DNA of 64,000 bases from positions 62,001 through 126,000 of the forward strand of contig JBHZQV010000004.1 in assembly GCA_042867185.1 (NCBI GenBank), given 5' to 3'. The notes below the pieces were generated by a model, which worked only from the letters and a program-made list of their open reading frames with translations, ran no database searches and was not told the DNA's origin. The position numbers and the translations under genes are program-made. Positions 33,910 through 41,269 of the stretch are shown one piece after another. Origin of the DNA: Xylophilus sp042867185 (GTDB taxonomy: Bacteria; Pseudomonadota; Gammaproteobacteria; Burkholderiales; Burkholderiaceae_C). Numbering within the stretch: the stretch's first letter is position 1; each line of letters starts with the position of its first letter.

Positions 33910-35106
33910 TCAGGCGACGGCACCGGCGGCGTGCAGCTCGGCCAGGCGTTCGGGCGAATAGCCCAGCAGGTCGCGCAGCACGCGGGTGGTGTCCTCGCCC
34001 AGGGCGGGCGGGCAGGTGTAGGTGGCCCGCGGCGCGGCCGAGAGCTTCATCGGGTTGCCGGGCATGCGCACCGTGTCGCCGGTCTTGAGCGGCACCTCGA
34101 CCACCATGTCGCGCGCCAGCACCTGGGCGTCGCCCAGCGCCTGGGCGAAGTCGTTGACCGGGCCGCAGGGGATGCGCGCCGCGCGCAGCCGCTCCAGCCA
34201 GTGCGCGGTGCTCTCGGTCCGGAGCTTGTCGGAAATCAGCGCGTCGATCCGCGCCTTGGCGGCGAAGCGCACCGGCTGCTGGCGGTACGCGGGATCGCGC
34301 AGTTCCGGGATGTCGATGAACTCGACGAAGCGCTCGAAGAACGCGTCGCCGATGCAGGCGACGATGACATGGCCGTCGGCCGTCGGGTAGCTGTTGTAGG
34401 GCACGTGCACGAAGTGGGCGTTGCCGATGCCGTCGGGCACGATGCCCGACATCAGGTGCATCGTGGCCATATAGTTGAGCAGCGAGATCTGCGCGTCGAG
34501 CATCGAGATGTCGACGTGCTGGCCGCGGCCGGTGCGCTCGCGCTCGGCGATCGCTGCCAGCACGCCCATCGCGCCGAAGATGCCGCCGCCCAGGTCGCCG
34601 ATCGGGATGCCGCTGCGGGTGGGGCCGCTGTCGGGCGTGCCGGTGATCGACATGCCGCCGCCCATCGCCTGCACCACCTGGTCGAAGGCAGGGCGCTGGG
34701 TCTGCGGCCCGGTCTGGCCGAAGCCGGTGACCGAGCAGGTCACGATCCGCGGGTTGACCTTGGAGAGCGTCGCGTAGTCGATGCCCAGCCGCTCGGTCAC
34801 GCCGACGCTGAAGTTGTCGAACACCACGTCGGCCTGGCGCACCAGGTCGAGGAACACCGCCTTGCCGGTCTCGCTCTTCAAATCGACGCAGACGCTCTGC
34901 TTGTTGCGGTTGAGCGTGAGGTAGTAGGCGCCCATGCCGTCGCGGGAGTAGTCGGGGTCGTGCTCCAGCAGGCGGCGGGTGCCTTCGCCGGCGCCGGGCG
35001 GCTCGACCTTGATCGTGCGGGCGCCCAGGTCGGCCAGCAGCATGGTGCCGTAGGGGCCCGACAGCATGTGGGTGAGGTCGAGGACGGTGATGTGTTCGAG
35101 TGCCAA
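33910..35106 (-). CDS. CaiB/BaiF family (class III) CoA-transferase
   Basis: A 398-residue class III CoA-transferase. The N terminus LDLTHMLSGPYGTMLLADLG, then ADVVFDNFSVGVTERLGIDY (the Asp of the family active site lies shortly downstream in GQTGPQTQRPAFDQVVQA), and the GIPIGDLGGGIFGAMG region are all typical. It moves CoA between acyl-CoA and a carboxylic acid. With an HMGL-type lyase next door, HMG, itaconate/citramalate or a glutarate-like acid is plausible. I chose a TTG start at 35106 (ALEHITVLDLTHML, GGAG about 9 nt upstream); there is no in-frame ATG near. The unit is preceded by a good sigma-54 promoter. Confidence 0.88.
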   Translation of the reverse strand: MALEHITVLDLTHMLSGPYGTMLLADLGARTIKVEPPGAGEGTRRLLEHDPDYSRDGMGAYYLTLNRNKQSVCVDLKSETGKAVFLDLVRQADVVFDNFSVGVTERLGIDYATLSKVNPRIVTCSVTGFGQTGPQTQRPAFDQVVQAMGGGMSITGTPDSGPTRSGIPIGDLGGGIFGAMGVLAAIAERERTGRGQHVDISMLDAQISLLNYMATMHLMSGIVPDGIGNAHFVHVPYNSYPTADGHVIVACIGDAFFERFVEFIDIPELRDPAYRQQPVRFAAKARIDALISDKLRTESTAHWLERLRAARIPCGPVNDFAQALGDAQVLARDMVVEVPLKTGDTVRMPGNPMKLSAAPRATYTCPPALGEDTTRVLRDLLGYSPERLAELHAAGAVA

Positions 35107-35143
35107 GGCATGTCTCCGGAAGGTCTGCGTATGGGGAGCGGGA

Positions 35144-35160
35144 TTGCACGCGCTGTGCCA
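35144..35160 (-). promoter_or_regulatory. Sigma-54 (-24/-12) promoter for the CoA-transferase operon
   Basis: On the minus strand TGGCACA-N4-GTGCA (35160 to 35144) differs from the TGGCACR-N4-TTGCA consensus at one base and keeps the GG-N10-GC spacing. Transcription would begin near 35134, about 28 nt before the TTG start. The divergent gene encodes a sigma-54 activator, which supports the call. Confidence 0.75.
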
Positions 35161-35241
35161 GCTGCGATGCGGGCCGCAAGTGCTTGATTCGACTGGATCT
35201 TTTGCAGGAGCGGCCACCGGAAGGCGTTGCGGGAAGACGAG

Positions 35242-35273
35242 CATGTGTCGCAGCGATGTTTCATGCGACCATG
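35242..35273. promoter_or_regulatory. Inverted repeat, likely activator binding site (UAS/operator)
   Basis: GTCGCA (35247-35252) and TGCGAC (35264-35269) are perfect inverted copies with an 11-bp spacer, and the outer CATG bases on both sides extend the arms. The site lies about 110-140 bp upstream of the inferred sigma-54 start and directly before the activator gene ATG, fitting both enhancer and autoregulatory roles. Confidence 0.45.
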
Positions 35274-35278
35274 GCCGT

Positions 35279-37219
35279 ATGCGCAACCCTTCGCTCCCCC
35301 GCCCGGCCCTGCCGCGCCTCTGCTTCCTCAGCTACCGCCAGATCCGAGCGTTCGCCCGCCCGGTGGTGGCCGAATACGCCGACCGGGCCGAGATCGAGGT
35401 GGTCGACGGCACCTTCGCCGGGGCGCTCGCCATCGCGCAGGACCGCATCGACCGCGGCGCGGTCGACGCCTTCGTCAGCGCCGGCTCCAACGCCAGCATC
35501 CTGCGCAACGGCCTGCAGGCGCCGGTCGCGACGATCCAGCTGGGCGGCTTCGACATCCTGCAGGCGCTGCTGCAGGCGCGGCGCATCGCCAGCCGGGTGG
35601 GCGTGGTGATGTACGGCCAGACCATCCCGGCGCTGGACGCGGTGAAGGACCTGCTCAACATCGAGATCACCCAGTACGCCTACCGCACGCCCGACGACGC
35701 CCGCCAGCGCTTCGAGATGCTGCGGCAGGACGGCTTCCGGGTGATCGTCGGCTCCAGCCTGGTGGTGGAGCTGGCGGAAGAGGCCGGGCTGCACGGCCTG
35801 CTGGCCTATTCGCTCGCCAGCATCCGCCAGGGCTTCGAGGACGCGATCGAGCTGGCCCGCGTGGCCCGGCTGGAGGCGGGCCGCTACGAGCAACTGAACG
35901 GCGTGCTGCACAACCTGCAGGACGCGGTGCTGGCGGTCGACGGCGGCAACCGCATCATCGCGGTCAACCCGCCGATGGCCGGGCTGCTGGGCGGCGGCGG
36001 GCGCGGCACGCTGCTGGGCATGGCGCTCGATGCGCTGCAGCCGGCGCTGTCGCTGCAGCACACGCTGGACGAGGGCCTGGAGGAGCGGGCCGCGGTGCAG
36101 CGATTCGCCGACCGCGACTGGGTGGTCAACCGCACCCCGATCCGCGAGCACGGGCAGATCGTCGGCGCGGCACTGACCCTCTACGACGCCCACAGCATCC
36201 AGGAGGCCGACACCAGCCTGCGGATGCAGCAGCGCCGCCGCCAGGGCACCGCCCGCCACCGCTTCGCCACCCTGGCGGGGCAGAGCCCGGCCTTTTTGCG
36301 GGCGGTGGAGACGGCCCGGCGCTTCGCCCGCACCGACCTGACGGTGCTGCTGCTGGGCGAGAGCGGCGTCGGCAAGGAACTGTTCGCACAGGCGATCCAC
36401 AACGAGAGCGGCCGGGCGCCGCGGCCCTTCGTCGCAATCAACTGCGCGTCCTTCCCCGAGACCCTGCTGGAGAGCGAGCTGTTCGGCTACGAGGAGGGCG
36501 CCTTCACCGGGGCCCGCCGCGGCGGCAAGCGCGGCCTGTTCGAGACGGCGCACACCGGCACCGTGTTCCTCGACGAGATCGGCGACATGCCGCTGGCCTT
36601 GCAGAGCCGCCTGCTGCGGGTGCTGCAGGAGCGCGAGATCACCCGGCTGGGCGCGACCGCCGCCATTCCGGTGGACGTGCGGATCGTCGCCGCCACCCAC
36701 CAGCCGCTGCGCGAGATGGTGGCCGAGGGCCGGTTCCGCCAGGACCTGTTCTACCGGATCAACCTGCTCGGCCTGCCGCTGCCGCCGCTGCGCGAGCGCC
36801 GGGCCGACATCGCGCCGTTGCTGCAGTCGGTGGTGGCGGCCGGCCTGCGGCGCCTGGGCTCCGACCTGCCGGCGCCGCGCGCGCTGGCGCCGCTGTTGCC
36901 GCATTTCCAGGCCTATGGGTGGCCCGGCAACATCCGCGAGCTGGAGAACCTGGGCGAGCGCACCGCCGTTTTCCTGGCGCAGTTCGGGCAGTTGGACGAC
37001 ATCGTCTACGACGGCCTGCGCCACGACTGCCCCGAGCTGTTCGCCGGCGGCGACCTGCCGATCGGCGATGCGGCCGCATCCGTCCGTGCCCGGGCCGAGC
37101 AGGCGCTGCAGGCCAGCCGCGGCAACCGCGCCGCCGCGGCCCGGCGGTTGGGCGTGAGCCGGTCCACGCTGTGGCGCTGGCTGCAGGACGGCGCCGAAGA
37201 AGGAACTGCCGCCGGATGA
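35279..37219 (+). CDS. PrpR-like sigma-54-dependent transcriptional activator
   Basis: A 646-residue enhancer-binding protein. An N-terminal PrpR_N sensor domain (about 8-180; VSAGSNASILRNG, ITQYAYRTPDD) is followed by a PAS-like segment (about 200-300; NGVLHNLQDAVLAVDGGNRI). The AAA+ sigma-54 interaction domain covers about 330-560, with Walker A GESGVGKE (about 360), sigma-contact loop GAFTGA (about 407) and Walker B GTVFLDEIGD. A Fis-type HTH lies at the C terminus (ASRGNRAAAARRLGVSRSTL). PrpR_N domains sense small carboxylates or acyl-CoAs. Divergent transcription from a sigma-54-promoter operon makes it that operon's probable activator. Start ATG 35279. Confidence 0.9.
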   Translation: MRNPSLPRPALPRLCFLSYRQIRAFARPVVAEYADRAEIEVVDGTFAGALAIAQDRIDRGAVDAFVSAGSNASILRNGLQAPVATIQLGGFDILQALLQARRIASRVGVVMYGQTIPALDAVKDLLNIEITQYAYRTPDDARQRFEMLRQDGFRVIVGSSLVVELAEEAGLHGLLAYSLASIRQGFEDAIELARVARLEAGRYEQLNGVLHNLQDAVLAVDGGNRIIAVNPPMAGLLGGGGRGTLLGMALDALQPALSLQHTLDEGLEERAAVQRFADRDWVVNRTPIREHGQIVGAALTLYDAHSIQEADTSLRMQQRRRQGTARHRFATLAGQSPAFLRAVETARRFARTDLTVLLLGESGVGKELFAQAIHNESGRAPRPFVAINCASFPETLLESELFGYEEGAFTGARRGGKRGLFETAHTGTVFLDEIGDMPLALQSRLLRVLQEREITRLGATAAIPVDVRIVAATHQPLREMVAEGRFRQDLFYRINLLGLPLPPLRERRADIAPLLQSVVAAGLRRLGSDLPAPRALAPLLPHFQAYGWPGNIRELENLGERTAVFLAQFGQLDDIVYDGLRHDCPELFAGGDLPIGDAAASVRARAEQALQASRGNRAAAARRLGVSRSTLWRWLQDGAEEGTAAG

Positions 37220-37237
37220 GCAGCGCCCCAAAAGCAG

Positions 37238-37259
37238 AAAGGCTCCCGAGGGAGCCTTT
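37238..37259. terminator. Intrinsic terminator, bidirectional
   Basis: AAAGGCTCCC-GA-GGGAGCCTTT is a perfect palindrome with A and T tracts on both sides, located between the convergent activator gene and efp. It could stop transcription from both directions. Confidence 0.85.
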
Positions 37260-37298
37260 GCCGTGCGGCGCCGGACGCGCCATGCGGAGAGAAGCCGC

Positions 37299-37853
37299 TT
37301 AGACCCGCTTGCGATACTCGCCGGTGCGAGTGTCGATTTCGATCTTGTCGCCTTGCGAGACGAACAGCGGGACCGGCACTTCGAAGCCGGTGGCGATCTT
37401 GGCGGGCTTCAACACCTTGCCGGACGTGTCGCCCTTGACGGCGGGCTCGGTCCAGGTGACTTCGCGCTCGACGCTGGTCGGCAACTCGACCGAGATGGCC
37501 TTGTCGTCGTAGAACACCACTTCGACGGTCATGCCGTCTTCGAGGTAGTTGAGCGCGTCGCCCATGTTCTCGGCTTCGACTTCGTACTGGTTGTAGTCGG
37601 CGTCCATGCAGACGTACATCGGGTCGGCGAAGTACGAATAGGTGCATTCCTTCTTGTCGAGGATGACCTGGTCGATCTTGTCGTCGGCCTTGAAGACCAC
37701 TTCGGTGCCGAAGTTGGCGATCAGGCTCTTGAGCTTCATGCGCACCGTGGCCGAGTTGCGGCCGCCGCGGCTGTATTCGGTCTTCAGGACGACCATCGGG
37801 TCCTTGCCGTGCATGATGACGTTGCCGGCGCGGATTTCTTGAGCGATTTTCAT
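37299..37853 (-). CDS. efp: elongation factor P
   Basis: A 184-residue EF-P, which binds the ribosome between the P and E sites and relieves stalling at polyproline. The loop carrying the modified residue reads YSRGGRNSA with Arg at position 32. Arg32 is the residue rhamnosylated by EarP, unlike Lys34 in E. coli-type EF-P. The earP gene lies directly upstream on the same strand (108 bp). Standard three-barrel architecture and C terminus (IEIDTRTGEYRKRV). Start ATG 37853. The proteome in this window has many polyproline segments (TonB, for example), in keeping with a need for EF-P. Confidence 0.97.
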   Translation of the reverse strand: MKIAQEIRAGNVIMHGKDPMVVLKTEYSRGGRNSATVRMKLKSLIANFGTEVVFKADDKIDQVILDKKECTYSYFADPMYVCMDADYNQYEVEAENMGDALNYLEDGMTVEVVFYDDKAISVELPTSVEREVTWTEPAVKGDTSGKVLKPAKIATGFEVPVPLFVSQGDKIEIDTRTGEYRKRV

Positions 37854-37960
37854 AGGTTGGAGGCCTGTTGGGGCTGGGTTGCAGGCCGGCTGCGGCCCAG
37901 GGGGCAGCCGGCGGGGCGCCACCAGGCAGTCGCTGCCCGAATTGCGCAAAGCCTCGGATT

Positions 37961-39028
37961 TTACTGTCTTTGCGCCGCCAGCCGGCACAGCTGCGTCGCC
38001 AGGTCGTCCTGCACCTGCAGCCGGGCCCGCGCGGCGGTCGCGCAGGCCTGCCAGGCGGGCAGGTCGAAGGCCGGCAGCGGGCCCGGCGCGGTGCCGTTCC
38101 AGACGTGGTGGAACCGGCGCAGGCTGGCGGGGGCCTGCAGCCAGTCCAGGAAGGCATCGAGCTTCCCGGCATGGGCGCCGTCGTCCTGCGGATAGATCTG
38201 CCAGACGAAGGGCCTGCCGGCCCACAGCGCCCGCACCAGCGAATCCTCGCCTCGCACGAAGTTCAGGTCGGCCGCCCACAGGCGCTCGTCGAAGGCGGGC
38301 TGCGGAACGGGCGGGCAGTTCGAAATCGATAGCAGGTGGCCGGCGCCGGACGACGGCTGCAGCACTTTTTCAATGGAAACTGCGGCCTGGACCGCCTGCG
38401 CGGGCCGTCCGGCGGCCACCAGCAGGCGCGCCGGCTGCGGCCCGTGGGCCAGCCGGGCCAGCAGCTCCGGCAGGGCTGCCGGCTCGTAGCAAAAGAGTTG
38501 CACCAGCAGGTCGGCGGGCGCCGCGCCGGCCGCCCGCCGGGCCGCCGTCACGTCGAAAGCGGCCTGCCGCGCGGCCAGCCCCGGCTCGCGCAGCAGCCCG
38601 CCGGTGGCGGCGGTGAAGCCGGGATAGAAGAACCACTTGGTCGCGCCGGCCAGCGGCCCCTGCACCACCGGCGAGGGCAGGGCGTGGCAGCGTTCGACAT
38701 AGGCTTCGGCCGAGAGGTATTCCAGGTTGATCCAGACCGGCGGCCGGGCCTGGGCCGCTGCCGCGTCCAGGAAGGCCGGATCGGGATCGCAGCCGAAGGC
38801 TTCCACCAGGACATCGCACGGCGCCGGCAGGTTCGGCAGGCGGCCCGGCGGCCAGGGCAGCACCTCCACGCCCGGCGCGCCGACGGGTGCCATCCAGGCG
38901 AGCGGCGCCGGGTCGTCGATCCAGAGCCGCACCCGCTCGCCGCGGCCGGCCAGGTCGGCGGCCAGCCGCCAGCAGACGCCGATGTCGCCGTAGTTGTCGA
39001 TCACCCGGCAGAAGAGGTCCCATTGCAT
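37961..39028 (-). CDS. earP: EF-P arginine-32 rhamnosyltransferase
   Basis: A 355-residue EarP, a GT-B fold glycosyltransferase that transfers rhamnose from dTDP-L-rhamnose to Arg32 of EF-P. The N-terminal DNYGDIGVCWRLA holds the two catalytic-site aspartates (Asp11, Asp15). The dTDP-rhamnose region is FVRGEDSLVRALWAGRPFVW followed by QIYPQDDGAH. It is paired with efp, whose Arg32 is intact. Start ATG 39028. A palindromic repeat copy lies in frame (38316-38380), encoding VSIEKVLQPSSGAGHLLSIS, a stretch between the two conserved blocks that is likely a surface insertion. dTDP-rhamnose biosynthesis genes are not in the window. Confidence 0.95.
   Translation of the reverse strand: MQWDLFCRVIDNYGDIGVCWRLAADLAGRGERVRLWIDDPAPLAWMAPVGAPGVEVLPWPPGRLPNLPAPCDVLVEAFGCDPDPAFLDAAAAQARPPVWINLEYLSAEAYVERCHALPSPVVQGPLAGATKWFFYPGFTAATGGLLREPGLAARQAAFDVTAARRAAGAAPADLLVQLFCYEPAALPELLARLAHGPQPARLLVAAGRPAQAVQAAVSIEKVLQPSSGAGHLLSISNCPPVPQPAFDERLWAADLNFVRGEDSLVRALWAGRPFVWQIYPQDDGAHAGKLDAFLDWLQAPASLRRFHHVWNGTAPGPLPAFDLPAWQACATAARARLQVQDDLATQLCRLAAQRQ
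38316..38380. repeat. Dispersed palindromic repeat, copy 4 (inside earP)
   Basis: In + orientation it reads TTCGAAATCGATAGCAGG, then TGGCCGGC, a GC-rich stem, and ends CACTTTTTCAATGGAAAC. The ATAGC-GGTGGCCGGC part is shared with copy 5 in pcm, and the element is translated in frame within earP. Confidence 0.55.
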
Positions 39029-39101
39029 GCGTGCGTGTCCTTTTGCGCGCATTGTCGGCGGCGGCATCGGGAGAGCGGGGCGGCCTGCCGATAATCCCGC
39101 C

Positions 39102-39665
39102 ATGAACATCGCCCCCTCGCTCGCCCTCGAACGAAGCCGCGCCAAAGCGCTCCTGCTGCTGACGGCGGCCGCCGCGCTGGTCGCGGCCGGGCTGTGGCTG
39201 CTGCTGCGCGACGCCGCCTGGCTGGCCGGCCAGAGCCGCTTCGAGAGCCTGCTGCCGGTGCGGGTGCTGGGTGCGTTGGCCGGTGTGGGCGCGGCGCTGT
39301 GCCTGCGCCTGGGCTGGCGCGGCTGGACCGACCGGACGCCGGGCCTCAGCTTCGACGCCGACGGCATCGTCGACCAGATCAGCAGCGTGCAGGCCGGCCG
39401 CATCGCCTGGTCGGGCATCACCGGCCTGGCGGTGCTGAAGGTGCGCCACCAGTTCACGCTGGTGGTGCAGGTGGCCGATGCGCAGGCCCTGCTCGACCGC
39501 GCGCCGGCCATGCGTCGCACGCTGGCCGAGGCCGACCACCGCCTGTGCGGCAGCCCGGTCGCGATTCCGGCGGGCGCGCTGCGGATCGGCTTCGACGAGC
39601 TGGTGCAGATGGCGCATGCGTACCGGGCGCATTACGGTGTCGCAGTGCCGGCGGCCGTGGCCTGA
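39102..39665 (+). CDS. STM3941-like membrane protein
   Basis: A 187-residue protein with two N-terminal membrane spans (about 15-35, ALLLLTAAAALVAAGLWLLL; and about 50-68) and a soluble C-terminal domain with strands such as PGLSFDADGIVDQISSVQAG and RIAWSGITGLAVLKVRHQF. The arrangement resembles the STM3941 family of PH-like membrane proteins of unknown function. It is divergent from earP with 73 bp between starts and precedes a small secreted protein and CapA by 35 bp. Whether it works with CapA is not visible. Start ATG 39102. Confidence 0.65.
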   Translation: MNIAPSLALERSRAKALLLLTAAAALVAAGLWLLLRDAAWLAGQSRFESLLPVRVLGALAGVGAALCLRLGWRGWTDRTPGLSFDADGIVDQISSVQAGRIAWSGITGLAVLKVRHQFTLVVQVADAQALLDRAPAMRRTLAEADHRLCGSPVAIPAGALRIGFDELVQMAHAYRAHYGVAVPAAVA

Positions 39666-39700
39666 ACCAGGTGGGATTGCCGGCCCCGCAGCGCCCTGCC

Positions 39701-40180
39701 ATGGCGCCCGTCACCGATCTACGGCGCCTGCTGCGCGCGGGCAGGTCGCGCGCCGCGAAATGGATCGGGATCGCGCTGCTCCTGGTGCCGTTGGCGCCGG
39801 GCTGGGCGCATGCGGCAGCACAGGGCGGGCCGGCGGCACCCGACGCGGCCGCCGGCCCGGCCGTGGTGTGCGCGGTGTCGTATGGCGGCACCGTGCACAC
39901 CATCGCGGTCGCGCCCAACACCGATCCGTACACCGCCGAGGCGGTCGGTATCGAGGAGCGGTTCCGGTTCAAGGCGGTGGTGCGCGGGCCCGCGGCCCGG
40001 ATCGAGGCGGTGAAGGTCTACGTCTATCTGGAGACGCCGCGCCAGCCGGTGCTGCTGCACGCGGCGCGGTACCTGCCGCCGTTCTCCCGTGCGCCGCTGC
40101 CGGGCGGTTTCACCGGCGAGCACACGGTGGTCGCGCCGCCGCTGGAGCGGCAGTTGCACTACGCCTGCACCTTGCCATGA
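39701..40180 (+). CDS. Small periplasmic protein of unknown function coupled to CapA
   Basis: A 159-residue protein not recognised as a family. Residues about 20-38 (WIGIALLLVPLAPGWAHA) form a signal peptide with a likely AHA-A cleavage. The mature part is a compact beta-rich domain (VVCAVSYGGTVHTIAVAP, RIEAVKVYVYLETPRQPVLL) with two cysteines near its ends (CAVSYG and CTLP) that could form a disulfide. Its stop overlaps the CapA start (ATGA at 40177-40180), so translation is coupled and the two products probably act together at the envelope. Start ATG 39701. Confidence 0.6.
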   Translation: MAPVTDLRRLLRAGRSRAAKWIGIALLLVPLAPGWAHAAAQGGPAAPDAAAGPAVVCAVSYGGTVHTIAVAPNTDPYTAEAVGIEERFRFKAVVRGPAARIEAVKVYVYLETPRQPVLLHAARYLPPFSRAPLPGGFTGEHTVVAPPLERQLHYACTLP

Positions 40181-41223
40181 CGCGGCTGCTCTCCGTTTCC
40201 CGGCGGCGGTTGCTGCAGGCCGGTGCCGCGGGCGTGGTGCAGGTCGGCGGCGTGCGTGCCGAGGACGTCCGCGCGTCCGAGCCCGCATCCGCTGCGCCGG
40301 CAGCCGAGGGCGACACGACCGTCAGCCTGGTCTTCGCGGGCGATACCGTGCTGGGCGGCCGGCCCGGCCGCGCCATCGCCCGGGGGCGCGACCCCTTCGC
40401 CGCCGCGGCCCATCTGCTGCGGGCCGATATCCGCCTGGCCAACCTCGAATGCGTGGTGTCCACGCGGGGCACGCCGTCCGACAAGATCTACAACTTCCGC
40501 GCCCATCCGCGGACGCTGGCGGTGCTGCGCCGGCATGTCGATGCGGTCTCCATCGCCAACAACCATTCGGGCGACTTCGGCCGCGCGGCATTCGCCGAAA
40601 TGCTGGCGCTGCTCGACCGCAGCGGCATCGGCCGCTTCGGCGGCGGGCGCGACCTGCGCGAGGCGCATGCGCCGCTGGTCGTCGAGCGCAAGGGCCTGCG
40701 CATCGCCCTGCTGGGCTACAACGAGTTCATGCCGCGCAGCTTCGAGGCCGAGGCCCGGGCGCCCGGCATCGCCTGGAGCGAGGACGAGCAGGTGGAGGAC
40801 GACATCCGCGCCGCCCGCGCGGTGCACCGCGCCGACCTGGTGGTGCCGGTGATGCACTGGGGCTGGGAGAACGACCGCGCCGCCACCGCCCGGCAGCGCG
40901 ACCTGGCGCAGCGCATGGTCGCGGCCGGCGCCGACGCGGTGATCGGCGGCCATCCGCATGTGACGCAGGAGGTGGAGCTGCACCGCGGCGTGCCCATCGT
41001 CTACAGCGTCGGCAACTTCATGATCGACGCGCTCGACAACCCGGCGCAGACCCGGGGCTGGGTGCTGCGGCTGGAGCTGGACCGCCGCGGCGTGCGCAGC
41101 CTGCGGACCGATCCGGTGCGTCTCGACCGCGACGGCGTTCCGCATCCGGTGCGCGACGCGGCCACGCCGTGCTGGCAGCGCGGTGTCGGCGCGGTATCGA
41201 CCTGCAACGCCACGGGGAACTGA
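40177..41223 (+). CDS. CapA family protein (metallophosphatase-like)
   Basis: A 348-residue CapA/PgsA-type protein of the calcineurin-like clan. A twin-Arg type leader (SVSRRRLLQAGAAGVVQ) suggests Tat export. Metal-site motifs are in order: LVFAGDTVLGG, LANLECVVS, SIANNHSGDFG, VMHWGWEND and IGGHPHVTQ. The family is named for poly-gamma-glutamate capsule synthesis, but most members stand alone and have unknown enzymatic roles; no capB/capC is present here. It is translationally coupled to the preceding small secreted protein. uvrC follows 46 bp later. Confidence 0.85.
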   Translation: MTRLLSVSRRRLLQAGAAGVVQVGGVRAEDVRASEPASAAPAAEGDTTVSLVFAGDTVLGGRPGRAIARGRDPFAAAAHLLRADIRLANLECVVSTRGTPSDKIYNFRAHPRTLAVLRRHVDAVSIANNHSGDFGRAAFAEMLALLDRSGIGRFGGGRDLREAHAPLVVERKGLRIALLGYNEFMPRSFEAEARAPGIAWSEDEQVEDDIRAARAVHRADLVVPVMHWGWENDRAATARQRDLAQRMVAAGADAVIGGHPHVTQEVELHRGVPIVYSVGNFMIDALDNPAQTRGWVLRLELDRRGVRSLRTDPVRLDRDGVPHPVRDAATPCWQRGVGAVSTCNATGN

Positions 41224-41269
41224 CCGCCCGGCGGCGTTCCCGGCCCGTGCCGCGGCCACAATAGGCGCC

